From Lingula anatina (taxonomy: Eukaryota > Brachiopoda > Lingulata > Lingulida > Lingulidae): a DNA stretch of 64,000 bases. A program made the translations under genes and the position numbers. The stretch is taken from assembly GCF_001039355.2 (NCBI RefSeq), contig NW_019774847.1, forward strand, positions 301,607 through 365,606, given 5' to 3'. The notes below the pieces were generated by a model. The model did no database searches. It was not told the DNA's origin and worked only from the letters and a program-made list of their open reading frames with translations. Below, one piece after another: positions 22,938 through 35,710 of this stretch; position 1 is the stretch's first letter, and each line of letters begins with the position of its first letter.

Positions 22938-25900
22938 ATGGGCCAGGACGAGATTGCCCAGTTTGCCGGCCTGCTCTCTGCAGCGGCTGCTAAATATGTA
23001 TTTACATGGTGGATATACCGCAACACCCAACAGTTCAGGCTTGTAGGCAGGGTGGCTGATCTGATCATTTATCCTGTGAAGTCAGCCAAAGGTGTTTCAG
23101 TGGAGGCAGCACAGGTCTCGAAATTGGGTCTGAAATCCGGGGATATGATGGATAGGTAGGCCCTACAGACACGGTACCGTTTGGCAATCCGGTTCACTAA
23201 GACCACGCGTTTTGTTAGGATGTCATTAAACATCTTACTGTAGAAACTATAGAAATAAATCATGGTTCCTATGTTGATTTTAAAAAGTTCCTCGCCGTCG
23301 ATAATTTGTCGTAGCTGATGGCCGCGGGGCTTTCTGCATGGGGTAAAAGTAAGTTATCGTAGTTTTCCTATCCGTCTGTTGTTGCGCGGTGGCTACCCAC
23401 TACTTTAATTTTGTAATACTGCCGACTGGTACAAGGTAGACAAAGACTAGTCTTGCTTAATTCTCTCTTGTTTCTGTAATGGATATTTTGGTCTCCAAGT
23501 CTTTTATATAATAAAATCTATATTTCATGATATGCTTTTCTTTACTACTCCCACTTGCACTTGGCCCAGTCAAATTAAGCCTTTAAAATCGCATATCCAT
23601 GAGCACTCAAACGGGCAAATAACAATGAGGGTATATGAGGAACAGAACAGAAGATGACGTAAAATTTGTAATATGTAAAGGCGCAGTAATCAGATGTTGA
23701 CAAAGGGCTATATCAGATGTAAAATTGGGTAGGGAGGGGCATTATTCTCTCTCTCTCTCCATTTCCGAAAAATCGATTACTTTAATGACTTTTGTCCCAG
23801 TATGTCTGTAAAACTCTTCTCTTTACAAGGCACTGGATGGTTTCAAAAGAGAATGGCACCTTCGCTAACATCGCTGAGCAACCAAGGCTGGCCGCAGTGA
23901 ATGTCACCATCAGTGACAATCATATATGTCTGGACGCAGAAGGAATGGACACCCTGAATTTACCAATCACTATGACATTATCCAACGATAGCAAGGTTTT
24001 GGATCTGAAGTAAGTACCGTTACCGTGTGGAAAGTAACCCAGAGATTATAAGTGAGTTAATTAATAGGCTGAAAATGGTCTTTATCCACTACATGAATGA
24101 AATAAAATGATTTCATAGAATTTCTCGTATCATACTAACTTGTCCCGAGCTTTGATAAAGAAAAATACCAAACACTGTCGCACCTTTTAAATGAATGGTT
24201 GAAAAACTAACTAAAAGTACTAGTATATATATATTATACACTGCAATGCAAGGCATCTGTCCATTTCTACGTATATCTTAGAGCGTTTCTCTACAGTGTA
24301 TGTCTCAAACGTGACTGGTCTTTTAAAATATTAATTCGGTTACAACAAAAATCAATTAAATTAGATTAGATCAGTACATGGGGGGAGGGGGGGGGAGGCG
24401 TAAAATGTGCGTCTCTTGTTGTCAAAGAAACGTGCCTTCCAACCCTTAAAAGATGTAATCCATTATTCATCACAGGATGCGTGATATGGAAACCGTAGGT
24501 ATGGATTGCGGTGACGCTGCTGCGGCGTGGATCAGCAAATATCTGAAGAAAGACGGAATGCGCTTTGTATATTCCCACCCCAGTCTCCCCAAGCAAGAGA
24601 TACGAAAGAAAAATACATATTACATTAATCGTTGCCGACCCAGCGACAAGGTAAACCACTATCAAATTTCAGTTGTGACTCTACATCTAGATCTGTCGCC
24701 ATTTCTCCTGAAGACCAAATTCACTAAATACATGTTTCTTCATATCTGTGTGTAGTCAGATGAAAAAAATTCTAATAGAGAGACAATCGGAAAAGGGTAG
24801 ACGAGGCAAAGGCGACTTACTGGGCACTTCCGCCCAGAAGAGAAACAACCATTCAAAGTAACATTACCGCTTGAAGTTCGCAAATACGCGGTAACTTGAA
24901 ACTGAAAAAAAAATGCAGTTGTGCAATAAATCGGGTGGCTAAAAATGTTACAAATTTCAGAGTTCAATATCTTCAACAGTTTGAAGATATTGCAATGGAG
25001 TTAGGAATATTTAGGAAAATGACGTTTTAAATAAATGCTGAAAATTTTATGACTCTACATTTCTTAATTTTGGCACTCCGAAAAATTTAAATCTTAATTC
25101 AAATATTTCCAAGCCGGCCTGACGGAAAAAAGAGTCCGGTGTGATTGAAAGTCCGAGTCCCCCTACATTCAGAAACCAGTGGTCTGGAGGTCGACATTGT
25201 AAAACAGGCCCCATGCGATGGATTATGAATAGTAGAGTCAGGGTGTAATATAAGGTCTGTCACGTCACACCTACGTGACTAAGATAAGATAAAGGTTTAT
25301 TTAGCCAATAAGATATACTATATTGGGAGTAAAATGCTCTGTAAAAGCGTCGTTGTATTAAAAAATAGTAGAAGCTGTATGGATAAAAAAAGCTTAGTAC
25401 TTTGTATTAAAAGGATAAAAAACTACATAAAAATCGTTTACTGGCATATTCAATGCCTGTTAATTGTTTTTTGATTTGATAGTTATACCTGTATCAAAAC
25501 TGTTGCATTTTAGGGCTGTATTCCCAGAGCTTTTAGATCGATCTATCCCCGCGGGGAGTCTCACTAGATTACTGTCGGATAATCCGGCTTAAATGTCCGT
25601 CCCGCCTACTACAAGCGGTAAGGGGGTAATTAACTTTCGTGTCCGCTCGGCTGACTGCTATTTAGCGTGAACCCCCAGGGAGTTAGGTCGATCTAAAGTA
25701 GATCGATCTAATCTCTGAAATTTCCAGTATATCTCTTATTCATTCATTTGCTTTATTAAGGTTTAATATAACGCGCATTGTATGCCTTTGAGTATATTGG
25801 ATTGCTATGCTAACTGTATTCATTATGATTATTTACCAGACTGCTTTTGCGGACTACAGCGCTGTCATGCTGATGACCGAGCCTTCGCTGAATAATGTCA

Positions 25901-26902
25901 ATAAGGCACTGCCAGATGGCAAACATGTGGAAGTGTCTTGGTTCCGTCCAAATGTGGTTGTATCTGGTTGTGGTGAGTTCGCAGAGGTAGGCCTACGCGT
26001 TGTTTTTTAAAAGTTAAAACTTTGCTCTGGCGTATTATTTTCATGTATTGATAGCAGAGAACTGCTTTGAGTATTGAACATTGATATACATGAAACAAAA
26101 TTGTATATCTCTGTTTAGACAATACAAACTATAAAGCATTAAATATGATATGAAATTCAGCAATTTTTCTGAAACAATTATGATGAAGGTTTTATTTTTC
26201 CTTTTTAACAGGACAGTTGGCAGAAACTCCGGATCGGCGACAACTACTTCCGCCAAGTGAAGCTCTGTCAGAGGCGCGTTACTGTGCTTGGTTTCTGTTT
26301 TCAGCTTTTTTATTCAAATATGTTGTATCATAAGAAAGTTTAGGTATTTGCTATCATATATTTAATCTTTAAAAGAGGTGATACAAATTGCAATACCGCA
26401 TTCGTCCAAATTCTACATTTATGTAATTTCGCAAGGAAGATTGCTTAATTTAACAGTACTGTATTGTAGTACCTTATATTATATTATATTATATTATATT
26501 ATATTATATTATATTATATTATATTATATTATATTACTCTTGCAGGTGTATCGTTGTTACTGTTGATCCGGACACTGGTATCAGAGACCCAGACACTGAG
26601 CCACTTAAGACGATGAGAAGGTTGGAATATTCTCTCTTAGAGATATCTATTAGATATGTTCATAAGGTTGAAATTAAAATATACATTTGAAATTAACCTC
26701 TTGATTCATCCATGACATATTTCATAGAAGCTTTAATTTGTTTTTCTCCAATTTTTCATTCAGATATCGTCAGCACCCTGAGTACCGTGACAACCCCATA
26801 CTAGGTATCAATCTGGCCATTGATAAGTTTGGTGGCACTATCAAAGTTGGGGATCCTGTTTATGCTGTGGTTTCAAACACCCCGCTCCCAAAAGACACTT
26901 AA
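22938..26902 (+). CDS. MTARC: Mitochondrial amidoxime reducing component (mARC), MOSC-domain protein
   Basis: Seven exons: 22938-23155, 23830-24009, 24476-24650, 25840-25986, 26212-26273, 26546-26620, 26764-26902. They join to 331 residues plus TAA, close to the vertebrate length of about 335. A short N-terminal membrane anchor (FAGLLSAAAAKYVFTWW) precedes the MOSC N-terminal beta-barrel start (LIIYPVKSAKGVSV). Later family blocks are DCGDAAAAWISKYLKK, SWFRPNVVVSG, EDSWQKLRIGD and VKLCQRCIVVTVDPDTG. The last contains the Cys expected to bind molybdenum. The enzyme reduces N-hydroxylated compounds with cytochrome b5 at the outer mitochondrial membrane. The ATG at 22938 is chosen because it begins the anchor; the upstream ATG at 22891 is out of frame. 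Intron 5 starts with GC rather than GT (26274-26275). Invertebrates usually have one or few mARC genes, so the vertebrate 1/2 numbering is not applied. Confidence 0.93.
25524..25718 (+). mobile_element. MITE-like repeat with inverted ends, in mARC intron 3-4
   Basis: The left end CAGAGCTTTTAGATCGATC and, inverted, the right end CAGAGATTAGATCGATC resemble each other. The interior is GC-richer than its surroundings. The first half recurs on the opposite strand at 10266-10367. Located in the intron between mARC exons 24476-24650 and 25840-25986. Confidence 0.5.
26473..26536. repeat. (TATAT)n / (ATATT)n pentanucleotide microsatellite
   Basis: About twelve tandem ATATT units just upstream of the acceptor of mARC exon 6. 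Length variation here could affect the branch-point region. Confidence 0.85.
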
Positions 26903-27330
26903 GCTGAAATAATTTGGAAGATTGTCACTCTAGAGGTTGATAATGAGCGCAGTATAAATATGTATTTGAAACTCGTTTTCATTCGCAGAACTGTCATAAT
27001 TAACTGTCATTATTTTTGGATATGGATTATGGCATAAGACGCCAACAATAATGAAATGAATTATTTTAAAGTATTTGATATTCAAACAACTATATTACTA
27101 AAATAACTATATGACTGAGATAACACGATATAACAGATGTATTTACTTGCAAGGTTTGCTAGTTTTTTATTGGCTACATTTATGTGTTATTTTGATCAGA
27201 ACCGTACATCGCTCTATCTCACTCCATCTCTCTCTCTCTCTCACACACACGCACGCGTTCACAAACGTTACTCCCCCCTCCCCCCCCCCCCCCACACACA
27301 CACACAAACACATTTTCTTTTTATTGTCTT
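26903..27330. other. Convergent intergenic spacer, mARC / CUB-sushi gene
   Basis: Holds both 3' untranslated regions. Low-complexity tract at 27228-27310: (CT)n, (CA)n and a 14-base poly-C. On the minus strand an AATAAA (27320-27325) lies six bases after the CUB-sushi stop codon; other T-rich signals lie nearer 27170. Confidence 0.6.
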
Positions 27331-30300
27331 TTATGCATCACTGTTGTTATCAACAGTAATGTAAGAATTTCCAGGTAGATAATTTTGCATACTCTCTGAA
27401 CCGTCATTGGCGACTTCGTTTGTCGTGTTCGGCATCACACTGGTATCATATATCGGATTCTCCATCCCGTGTACTACAGGAAAAGGGTTGTCTGGCTGGT
27501 ATCTAACTATCTCACCGGGCGAAGAACGTCTGTTTTTGCCTTTAAGGAACCTGTAGTAGAGTAGAAGTAGCAGGACAACAACGACGACAAGGAAGACCGT
27601 AGCCGTCGCCAGTGAGATGACGGTGACTTGAGTTGACTTCAGTGAATTTCCAGAGACATCTGAAGCCGTGAGAGCACTTCTAGTAGTGTTTTCAGAAAGA
27701 GTGTCGTTTTTCAATGGCAACGTTGCATCATTCGTTTGACCCTGTGGTTCTTTTTGGGAATCCCCTGAATCTTTGTGGACAAAGGTCGAGTTAGGTGTGA
27801 CCGAGTGCTCCGAGACACGCAAAGCTGAAACTGCTTTGCCATTTACATCTGGTCCCGCGTTGGTGCTGACTGTTGTCACAGGCGCGTGTTTTAGTGAGGT
27901 CAGACGATGCGTTGACAGTAGACCTGCGCGTTCACCAATCATTGGACGACTTGTAGTCATTCTTGTTCCAGGGTAAAGGATATTGCTGGTGCTTTTATAC
28001 AGACCGGGAGTTGCAATCTCAGGATGACTTGTCTGACTCGTAGGGACAGCTGAAGTAGGTGAAATAAAGAGAAGTTATAGCTATAAAACAGTTAAATAAA
28101 AAACATTGAAAATCCACGTCTATTCACATCTTGACCAAATTAAGGAAATGCTATAAAACACAAGCAATTTAAAAATTGTCCAAAGCTACACTTATTGCTT
28201 ATACAATAAGGACATTATTTTAAGTTTTTGCCCTGCAAACTCTTCATCTCGTAACGTTAAATACTCTGCTGAATTAAATGGTAACAAAACTGGGCAAAAA
28301 TGATAAGTGAAGATGTTATGTTATCTAATAGTACCTATGCATTGTAAATCTGGTCCTTTCCAAAAACTATCCTCTTTGCAAAACTTAATCATGAATGACA
28401 CTCCCCTGTAGCCTGGGAGACATACGTATATGGCAATCTTGAGGTAGGTAGTACCATATGGTGTCCGAACTATGGAGTTGTCTAACTTTGGGGGAGGCCC
28501 ACAATCTAATGCTAAAGAAAATGTATTTATTTATTGTTAAAACAATGTTGAAATATTCAACAGATAACGTTCATGGAATGTGTATTTTTAGAGGAAGCTG
28601 AAGCTAAGTACCTTCTACCAGGACCGCAGTTATTGTCGTGGACATTTTTGCTGAGGCAGCGATTAGCCATCTATTTAACCAGAAACATATTATCCGTTAA
28701 TATTTAGTGAAAAATCTATCTGTGGCCCTGGTTGAGGGTAGAAGCTAAGCCTCTTTTATAACATTATTCTGAGCGGGTCTAAATAGGCCAATTACTAATT
28801 TGCAATTTACTAAACAACAAAAGAAAAACACAAATTTAATCAAATTCATAGCTAATAACATATTCATACCCTGCAGTGATAAATTAGTATGGTGATTATA
28901 TTTTCGTAGTTAGTCAAAAACCGTGCAGCTTATCAAGTGTCGCTTTATTTTGAACACACACCACTAACCTTCACATCGTAAATGTTCCCCTATCCAGTGT
29001 CCGGCAGCGTCACAGGTAGCAATGCTATGGAACCCATTAACAGCCCGGTAACCGAGAAGACAGGAGTATACAGCCACGTTCCCGTAAGTTGTGCCGTTCA
29101 GACTGCTGACTGTGTTCTGGACCAATGGCGGGGAACCACAGTCTACAACTGGGAAGGCAAAAGAGAATAGTTCATGGTTATTTTGAACAATAGCACGGAT
29201 AACACCACATTGTCACTATTAAATTCTCTTTGTGTTTACCTTAAATAGCATCAAGAAAGAGATTTTTTTACCTTGGCAAACAGGCTCTTCTCCCACCCAT
29301 GCTCCGCTATGATGACATTTCCTGGTTTTCCAGCCGTGCACGTGGGTGTAGCCTGTGTCGCAGGTATAATTAACTAGGCTTCCATACACCGTACTTGTGT
29401 ACTGCATACGTGCACCGTGTAACTTTTCTGGGATTCCACAGTCTACAACTGATAAGCAACGTGACTTGTTCACTTTTTGAACCATTTTAATTTTTAGAGA
29501 CTAGCAGACTTTAATTCTCACAAGACGCCATCAGTCGGGTGAATTAAATTGCTTCAACTATCTGTCTTAAATACTTTAAAATGAGACCTTATTTAAACCA
29601 ACACATACGAAAATTTTAAGAAAATAGTCGTGTTACAAGTCTATTCGTGCACTACTATTAACTGGCCGTGTAATTCCGAGTTCTGACTACAATCTAGACT
29701 ACATGAATGTCACCGGTATACCCACTGTTACATTCAGGAAACGTCCCTTCCCATTTTCCCGAGGCACTGCAAGTTCTGACGATTATGGTCTCTCCGTCCG
29801 GGGTGCTAAAGCCGGGAAAGCAAGCATAGATCGCTCGCCCAAGGTAAGAGGTCGTATCAACAGTCCTGGTAGCGTTACCAACAATAACGGGGGATCCACA
29901 ATTTACGCCTGGAATGATTTATTGTCTAATTAATCTCAGTTTTTACTGTTTTCTAGAAATCAATTTGCTTTTAATTTCTTTTTGGATAAAACAGTTTTGG
30001 TGCTTACTACACCAAAACGTTAAATTCACATAAAAAAGATAAATTATAAATTCTTTAACATAAAATGTAACAGTTCGAACGGCAAAATTTGTTTTAAAAT
30101 TTCGCCAAGTCACTTTATGTTTGAGTCCAACTTTTTTTTTTTTTGACCAATTTTTGTGAACTCACGTTGACATATTAGGTCTTCTCCGTACCACAATCCG
30201 TCATCTAGGCACACTTTTGTCTTATTTCCATCAAGGGAAAAGTACCCCGTTGGACAGAAGTAGGAAACTACACTCTCGTACCACGTACTTGAATTCAGCA

Positions 30301-31671
30301 GAATTGAGGAAGCGTCCTCTATAATAGGTGGTGTTCCGCAATCTATAACTGAAGTGAACGAAGAAACGCAGCCTTTAGACCCAGCGATCTAATACTTGGC
30401 TTCAGTGGTAATTTCTTTCTTCATTGACTAAAATTCTGAAAAGCGCCACAATCAACGACTGTGAAAAGAGGGTACACGTGCATAACCTCATCTTCTCCAA
30501 TACACCTCGGGATGGGGTAGGGGGTGCAAATCATTTATGAAAAGTTTTTCAATGAAAGACAGGAGTATACAGCCACGTTCCCGTACGTTGTGCAGAGAGA
30601 GAGAGAGAGAGAGGGGGGGGGGGGAGGATGTGTCAGCTTTTACCTTCACATTCCATGGGATCTCCTGTCCACTTCCACACACCATCTGCGGTGCAAATCC
30701 TTTCAGCCGACCCTGCCGTGTGCTCATGGCCTTTGGTACAAGTGTATCGCACCCTGCCCCGGTGGGTAGTCCCGGTGTAGTGGGGAACAGCATTTCTTAC
30801 GTCGCTAGCCAGGCCACAATCCACGGCTAAATGTCATTGAATAGCAAAGATTGTGAGACATGAAAAATCAAGCGGTCATAATTTAAGCTCATACTTGAAT
30901 CTAATTCTGGAGAAATATTTAGTATGTAATTAAAATTGGAAGGTTTTAAACATAAAACAACATGATTTTTTTTCTGAAATAGAAAAACATAACTTTTAAA
31001 AAGTAATGGGAAACACCATTTTCTCCAAACAATCAAATCCGTATTTAAGAAACAAACATATAAAAAACTTTAAATAAGATCACTTTTTATAAACTATACT
31101 TAGGGGATTGAAAACATCTACAAATAGATCAATCAGTTCCAAAACGTGATTATTGGGGGTTCAATTTCTTTTCACGTCCATGAGTTCACTGACAAAAAAC
31201 AATTCCTTTGAACCCCTGTTGAGTTAGTTTGCACGTACGTTTGCAGATAACGGGTACTCCGGCAAGAGTTCCGTTGGGCAGGCAGACTCGGTCCAGGTCC
31301 CCTGCTGGCACCTCTCCATGACTGCAGTTGTGGTCCTGACGGTGGACCTCGCGGACACCGACGTAAGTGTCGTCTGCAGTACGACACATTACTGAAGGAA
31401 ATATCAAATGTGATACCAACAGGTCGGATTATGTGTAAAATTACTGTTGAATGGATTCTGTTGTGGATATACAAAGTTCAGTTTAAATCTGTAAGGCCAT
31501 ACTATTGTACTTGTTAATAATAAAACATCATGACCCGTTAATAACGTAATAAAAAGCTTGACATTCTTTTCGATAATTTACTCTGTAAGAATGGTTAAAT
31601 GAAACAAAAAGTCTTCATATGTGAAGGTCATTTATCGGGACGGGTCATAGTGCTACTAGTAGTATCAAAAG

Positions 31672-31713
<42 letters not shown>

Positions 31714-31770
31714 GGTGATTTTAATAGAGTGAGCCCCACGGGGTCAGGGTGGGCAGCATGTTACCCCTAC

Positions 31771-31836
<66 letters not shown>

Positions 31837-34449
31837 GTCCACGTACCTGCATATACTATTCTAAATCCTCTTCCTTGTTTGTTGAACAGACTAACAGGTC
31901 CCGTTATAAACGATATATTTATTACTGTCGGTGTACTTGGCAGTCTTATACGGAGCCCATCGCCGTCTGGCCGGTGAATGTTACAGAACTCTCGTCTGAA
32001 ATCTCCTATCTGGATTATTAATTTGTCATCTTCACAATAATTCTTCTCTTGGCTAACTGAGCTTGCGTACACGTCGAACCATTCGAACCTAAAAAAATAT
32101 ATATATATATATCACAAACTTAGTAATGAACAGTTCGTTGTAGTAAAATAGATGTAAAAATATATGCATAACTTTAGATTTAATTTTCACACTAGAATTT
32201 TGTATTTGTATCATACGCAAATCCAAAATGGGTGCCTGGCGCGAAGGCTGATCTAAAATTGGCTCGCATTGTGCAGCTCATCATCCTGCCTTGGTCTTTT
32301 ATGTATAATCAATTTTACGCAAGAAGCCTGTGTCTATTACCTTAATCCTAACCAGGCCCCAGACGGAATGTTGATACTCCAGTGACATCGTGACCAGGGA
32401 AAATAGCGAGAAGTGGTTGTGCCGTCCGCCCCTGGGTGAGACTGCAAGACTCCACTGGTGCTGTTATAATACATGTCGTCTCCACAGCCACTTTGACGTT
32501 TACTGTCTATTAATACGAATTGTCACTAATAAGTACGGTTTGTTAAAGGTATCCAATGTGCGTTAGACTGTTATACAGATTTAGGGGAAGTAAATAAATA
32601 AATTTATGGATAAAATCAACAATTTTCTTTGTTTTATCATGCAAAGTACCATATCCAAAACCAGTTGACAAATTTCGAGCCAAAGTAAGTACCCCCTTTG
32701 TTTTCTCCTGCGACATATAATCACGTTTTGTTTAAAAAGTACTAGCAATCATTCCATAATACTATTTCCCCTTGCATCTATGTAAAAGAAGAAAAAAATG
32801 ATCACTTACGGAAAGAATACGAGATGTTAAACCCTCTTCCAGAACTTGCCCAGATGTCTCTATAGACAAAAAACATGTTGTTACCACTGGACGCGTACAA
32901 TGGTAGGCGGTTGGAACAAGCCATTCGTGCGATCAAGGTGTCCTCTCTCGCCTCGGCGCTGTCGTAAACTGTTAAAGTCTGCCATTCTCCCACACAATGC
33001 AGCCAAATATTTTCTGCCCTCACCACAACGAACTGATTTCGAGGAGCCGTGATAGTCCACGTGCAGTGTGCGTTGCCTTCGGAGACCCAGTGCCCTGCAC
33101 CAGGGTGGGAGGCGAACCAAGCTGGAGTGCCAGTAAGGCGTGTGTAACCATGACAACCGGGCTCTGAAAATTTACGTAAAATATCTGTATATTCCACGGT
33201 TGGTACACTACACGAAAGTTAATTTGAATTTAAGTCTATTTATTTATTTATTTTATTTATTTATTTATTATAATTATTTTTATTTATTTATTTTTTTTTT
33301 TGCCAAGAAGTCAGTGGAAGCCTGTTTACCAGAAATTTTTCTGTAGTAACATTTAATTAGTTCAATTGGTATTTTAATTTAAAAGACTATTTCATGTCGT
33401 TTAAAGGCAGCATGATGTACCTATTTGACCTTTTTTCAAATGGACAAATAAAATTGATATGTAAAACGTACTCCGTCAGACATGAATTAATAGATGGCTG
33501 GTGCTCGTATCCCCTTAGGAACTTTGCGGTCCAGAATGAGCTTTGCCTTCGCAGGTTGTTGACATTCAGAAAGTGAGGGAAGATTTCAGAAATAAAGGCT
33601 TTTCTTCGTCTGATCATAAAACAGCAATGCATGTACGAGAAAATAACTTAAAGGTGCTTCCTTGAGAGTAGTTTTCCATTTTCTAAATATCTAACGCGAA
33701 TGCAATTAAATCATGTCACACTTTCTAATAATGCATATAATAATACCTACCTTTGAAATCATATGTAATGAAAAACCCCGTTCTATTCGCTGGGTCGGTA
33801 AGGCCGTTGTAGACGAGCTGCAAAAGCCCGCCTCGTCTGGTACCGAAACTGAACGAGGACGACGACCCCAGAATCTCTGCCGACGTCTCTAAGGAGCAGC
33901 CATGCCAGCCGGGCCAGCGCTTACCGCCAAAATTAGTCCAAAGGAACAACGACGAATGACACAGTAGATTGCCAAAATCTTGGACTTGTAGGGCCACGTA
34001 CTTGTCTGGAGGGGACTGTATGGACCACATGCATTTATTATGGGGTATGTGAGTCTGGCCGTACTCAGGGTGAGACGTGAGGTTCCCAGGGGCCTTGGTT
34101 CGCGTCCTTTCGTTTCCACAGCCGGAATCTTCTCCCACTGTAAAAGAGACAATCTGAATCTAGGCAGTTTTAGACGAATTGCGTTATTTCTATTATCTGT
34201 CCCTTGCTTAGCTTTGTCATGCCGTTGCTGTCTCAACATTGCATGATTGAAAGCTGTATAGTGATATATTTTTGAGCCTTTTCAAAAACAAAGAGGCAGC
34301 TAATCTGAGATATCATTATAATGGGTAATATACAGCGCACATGCAATTGACGTGAATTACCTACCTGTGAGACCGATCTCGAGGAAAATACTCAGCACTG
34401 TCAACAAACCGACATGAAAAAATGCCTGATAAAAAGCCTGACCCAACAT
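27331..34449 (-). CDS. Type I membrane receptor: signal peptide, 3 CUB, 7 sushi, TM, NPxY tail (CSMD/SEZ6-like)
   Basis: Thirteen exons: 34365-34449, 33751-34137, 32810-33163, 32341-32506, 31847-32088, 31239-31391, 30644-30826, 30166-30348, 29726-29908, 29272-29448, 28969-29148, 28335-28511, 27331-28049. The sum is 3189 bases, 1062 residues plus TAA. Exon 1 is a signal peptide (MLGQAFYQAFFHVG, then a leucine-rich core). CUB1 and CUB2 are single exons; CUB3 is split over two. The 31239 exon is a short, divergent four-Cys module, followed by six clear sushi domains of 59-61 residues, each one exon (e.g. VVDCGIPEKLHG to GEEPVC). A Ser/Thr stalk, a transmembrane helix (VISLATATVFLVVVVVLLLL) and an 87-residue tail with ENPIYDTS follow. 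Nearly all introns are phase 1, allowing domain shuffling. The NPxY tail recalls CSMD and SEZ6 proteins, which inhibit complement or shape synapses. This domain order matches neither, so ligand and role are open. Confidence 0.88.
30430..30600 (-). pseudogene. Decayed sushi-exon remnants in the intron before the 30166-30348 exon
   Basis: Two fragments are present. At 30554-30589, 35 of 36 bases match the middle of the sushi exon 28969-29148 (coding TTYGNVAVYSC), after which the match breaks off at a (GA)n/poly-G tract. At about 30430-30465 a CAG acceptor is followed by VVDCGAF and then a stop. Neither forms a full 60-codon domain, and order on the strand is inverted relative to a real exon. 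Confidence 0.6.
30595..30626. repeat. (GA)n plus poly-G low-complexity tract
   Basis: About ten GA units then twelve G, abutting the truncated sushi-exon remnant. Confidence 0.85.
31676..31712. repeat. (ATT)n microsatellite
   Basis: About twelve ATT units in an intron of the CUB-sushi gene. Confidence 0.9.
31775..31832. repeat. (AT)n microsatellite
   Basis: About 29 AT units, 15 bases downstream of the donor site (minus strand) of the second CUB3 exon, 31847-32088. Confidence 0.9.
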
Positions 34450-35710
34450 ATTGCAGAAGAAAATAACTACAAACTTATCCGATTTATAAAAAGAGAGGCG
34501 GTAAAATTATTCAGACCTCCCGTGACACAGCTCAGCTGGCACAAGACCGTGCCACCCAACGCCAAAGTATATTCTCTAATAAAATAATGCTCTTGGCGCA
34601 AAGACTCGTTTTATATGGACGCAGGGGAGACTTATTATGCAAAGAATTTTAAAGGTGTCTATACATAATGATAAATATATGTGATATCAAGTATGAAAAT
34701 TTTTGATCGTAAACGCCATAGATGTGATGCACCTAGTGGCCATACAAGCAGATTTAATTACTTTTTTATCATTATTTGATGAATTCAGTTCGTATTAATG
34801 ATGTTGTTCATCATCATTAAATGTATTTTATCTGAATACAACTTCAAGTTCCCAATATATTTCTCTTTAAACCACAGTCCCAGTATACAAATTACAACTT
34901 TACATAAGGCTTACGATCAAAGTAGTTTGTGACCTTAGTTTAGTCTCACATGAAACGCACACCTCTTTGATGATATCATTTTAGATGGACTGTGTGCCAA
35001 AAGTTCCAAAGTCGACTTAAGTCTTGGTGTTATTTTTTTAATGTGGGATTATTCATAAGCAGAAAAATGCCCGCGTGGTTAAGAAAGTGCATAGGCCGAA
35101 ATGTAACGTCCAAAATGGTGAAGTACTCCATGGGGTAAAGTGGGTAAAGTGCCACCCAAGCTTCGGAGGTGCCCATCGTTCCGTTTTCGCCCCATCCTCC
35201 CCCCCCCCTCGAAAAAAATATAAATAAAGTAAAGCTTAATTTGACAAAACCTCGTGAACTATGTTTTTATTTTCCTTGCTTTCATCGGAAGAAGTCAGTT
35301 GTTGAAAATGTAAAAATCAATAATACCAGTTTGAAAATAAGTTCATCTGGATGTATTATGTATAATATAGTCTTAAGAGATTCATTTTTTTTCATCCAAA
35401 AGAGAATGAGGCAAAAGATGTTATATACCCGTAGTATGTGCAACTTGTGGTCAAACAATAGCACTAAGGAAGACTGCAGCAAAGAGCAGTTGAAAATTTC
35501 TGCACATACAGGTATTTTAACATATTTTGCCTCGTTCTCTTTTTGATGAAATAAAATGAATCTCGTAAGCAGACTATATGAAAGGCCACCAGTTATTAAG
35601 AAACGTTATATATATATATACCACTCAAGCACCATTATAACTGCCATATTTTGTCTTATAAGTCTCTGCAATTTAAAGGCAATGACGATTTGAATTAACA
35701 AATCAATGCA
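34450..35710. other. Intergenic, upstream of the CUB-sushi gene
   Basis: Divergent-free spacer containing the CUB-sushi promoter (34450-34700). It has AT-rich single-copy-looking sequence, a poly-C stretch near 35205 and a TATATATATA at 35608. No exon with both splice sites and a coding-like frame was found. Confidence 0.5.

Noticed and set aside
24366-24976. Minus-strand open frames inside mARC
   Set aside because: Antisense to a well-supported mARC exon and introns, with no splice or domain support.
31729-32072. Open frames of about 80-100 codons with long Ile-Tyr runs
   Set aside because: Translation of the (AT)n microsatellite.
35169-35546. 125-codon plus-strand open frame
   Set aside because: No splice context, no domain, AT-rich composition typical of noncoding sequence here.
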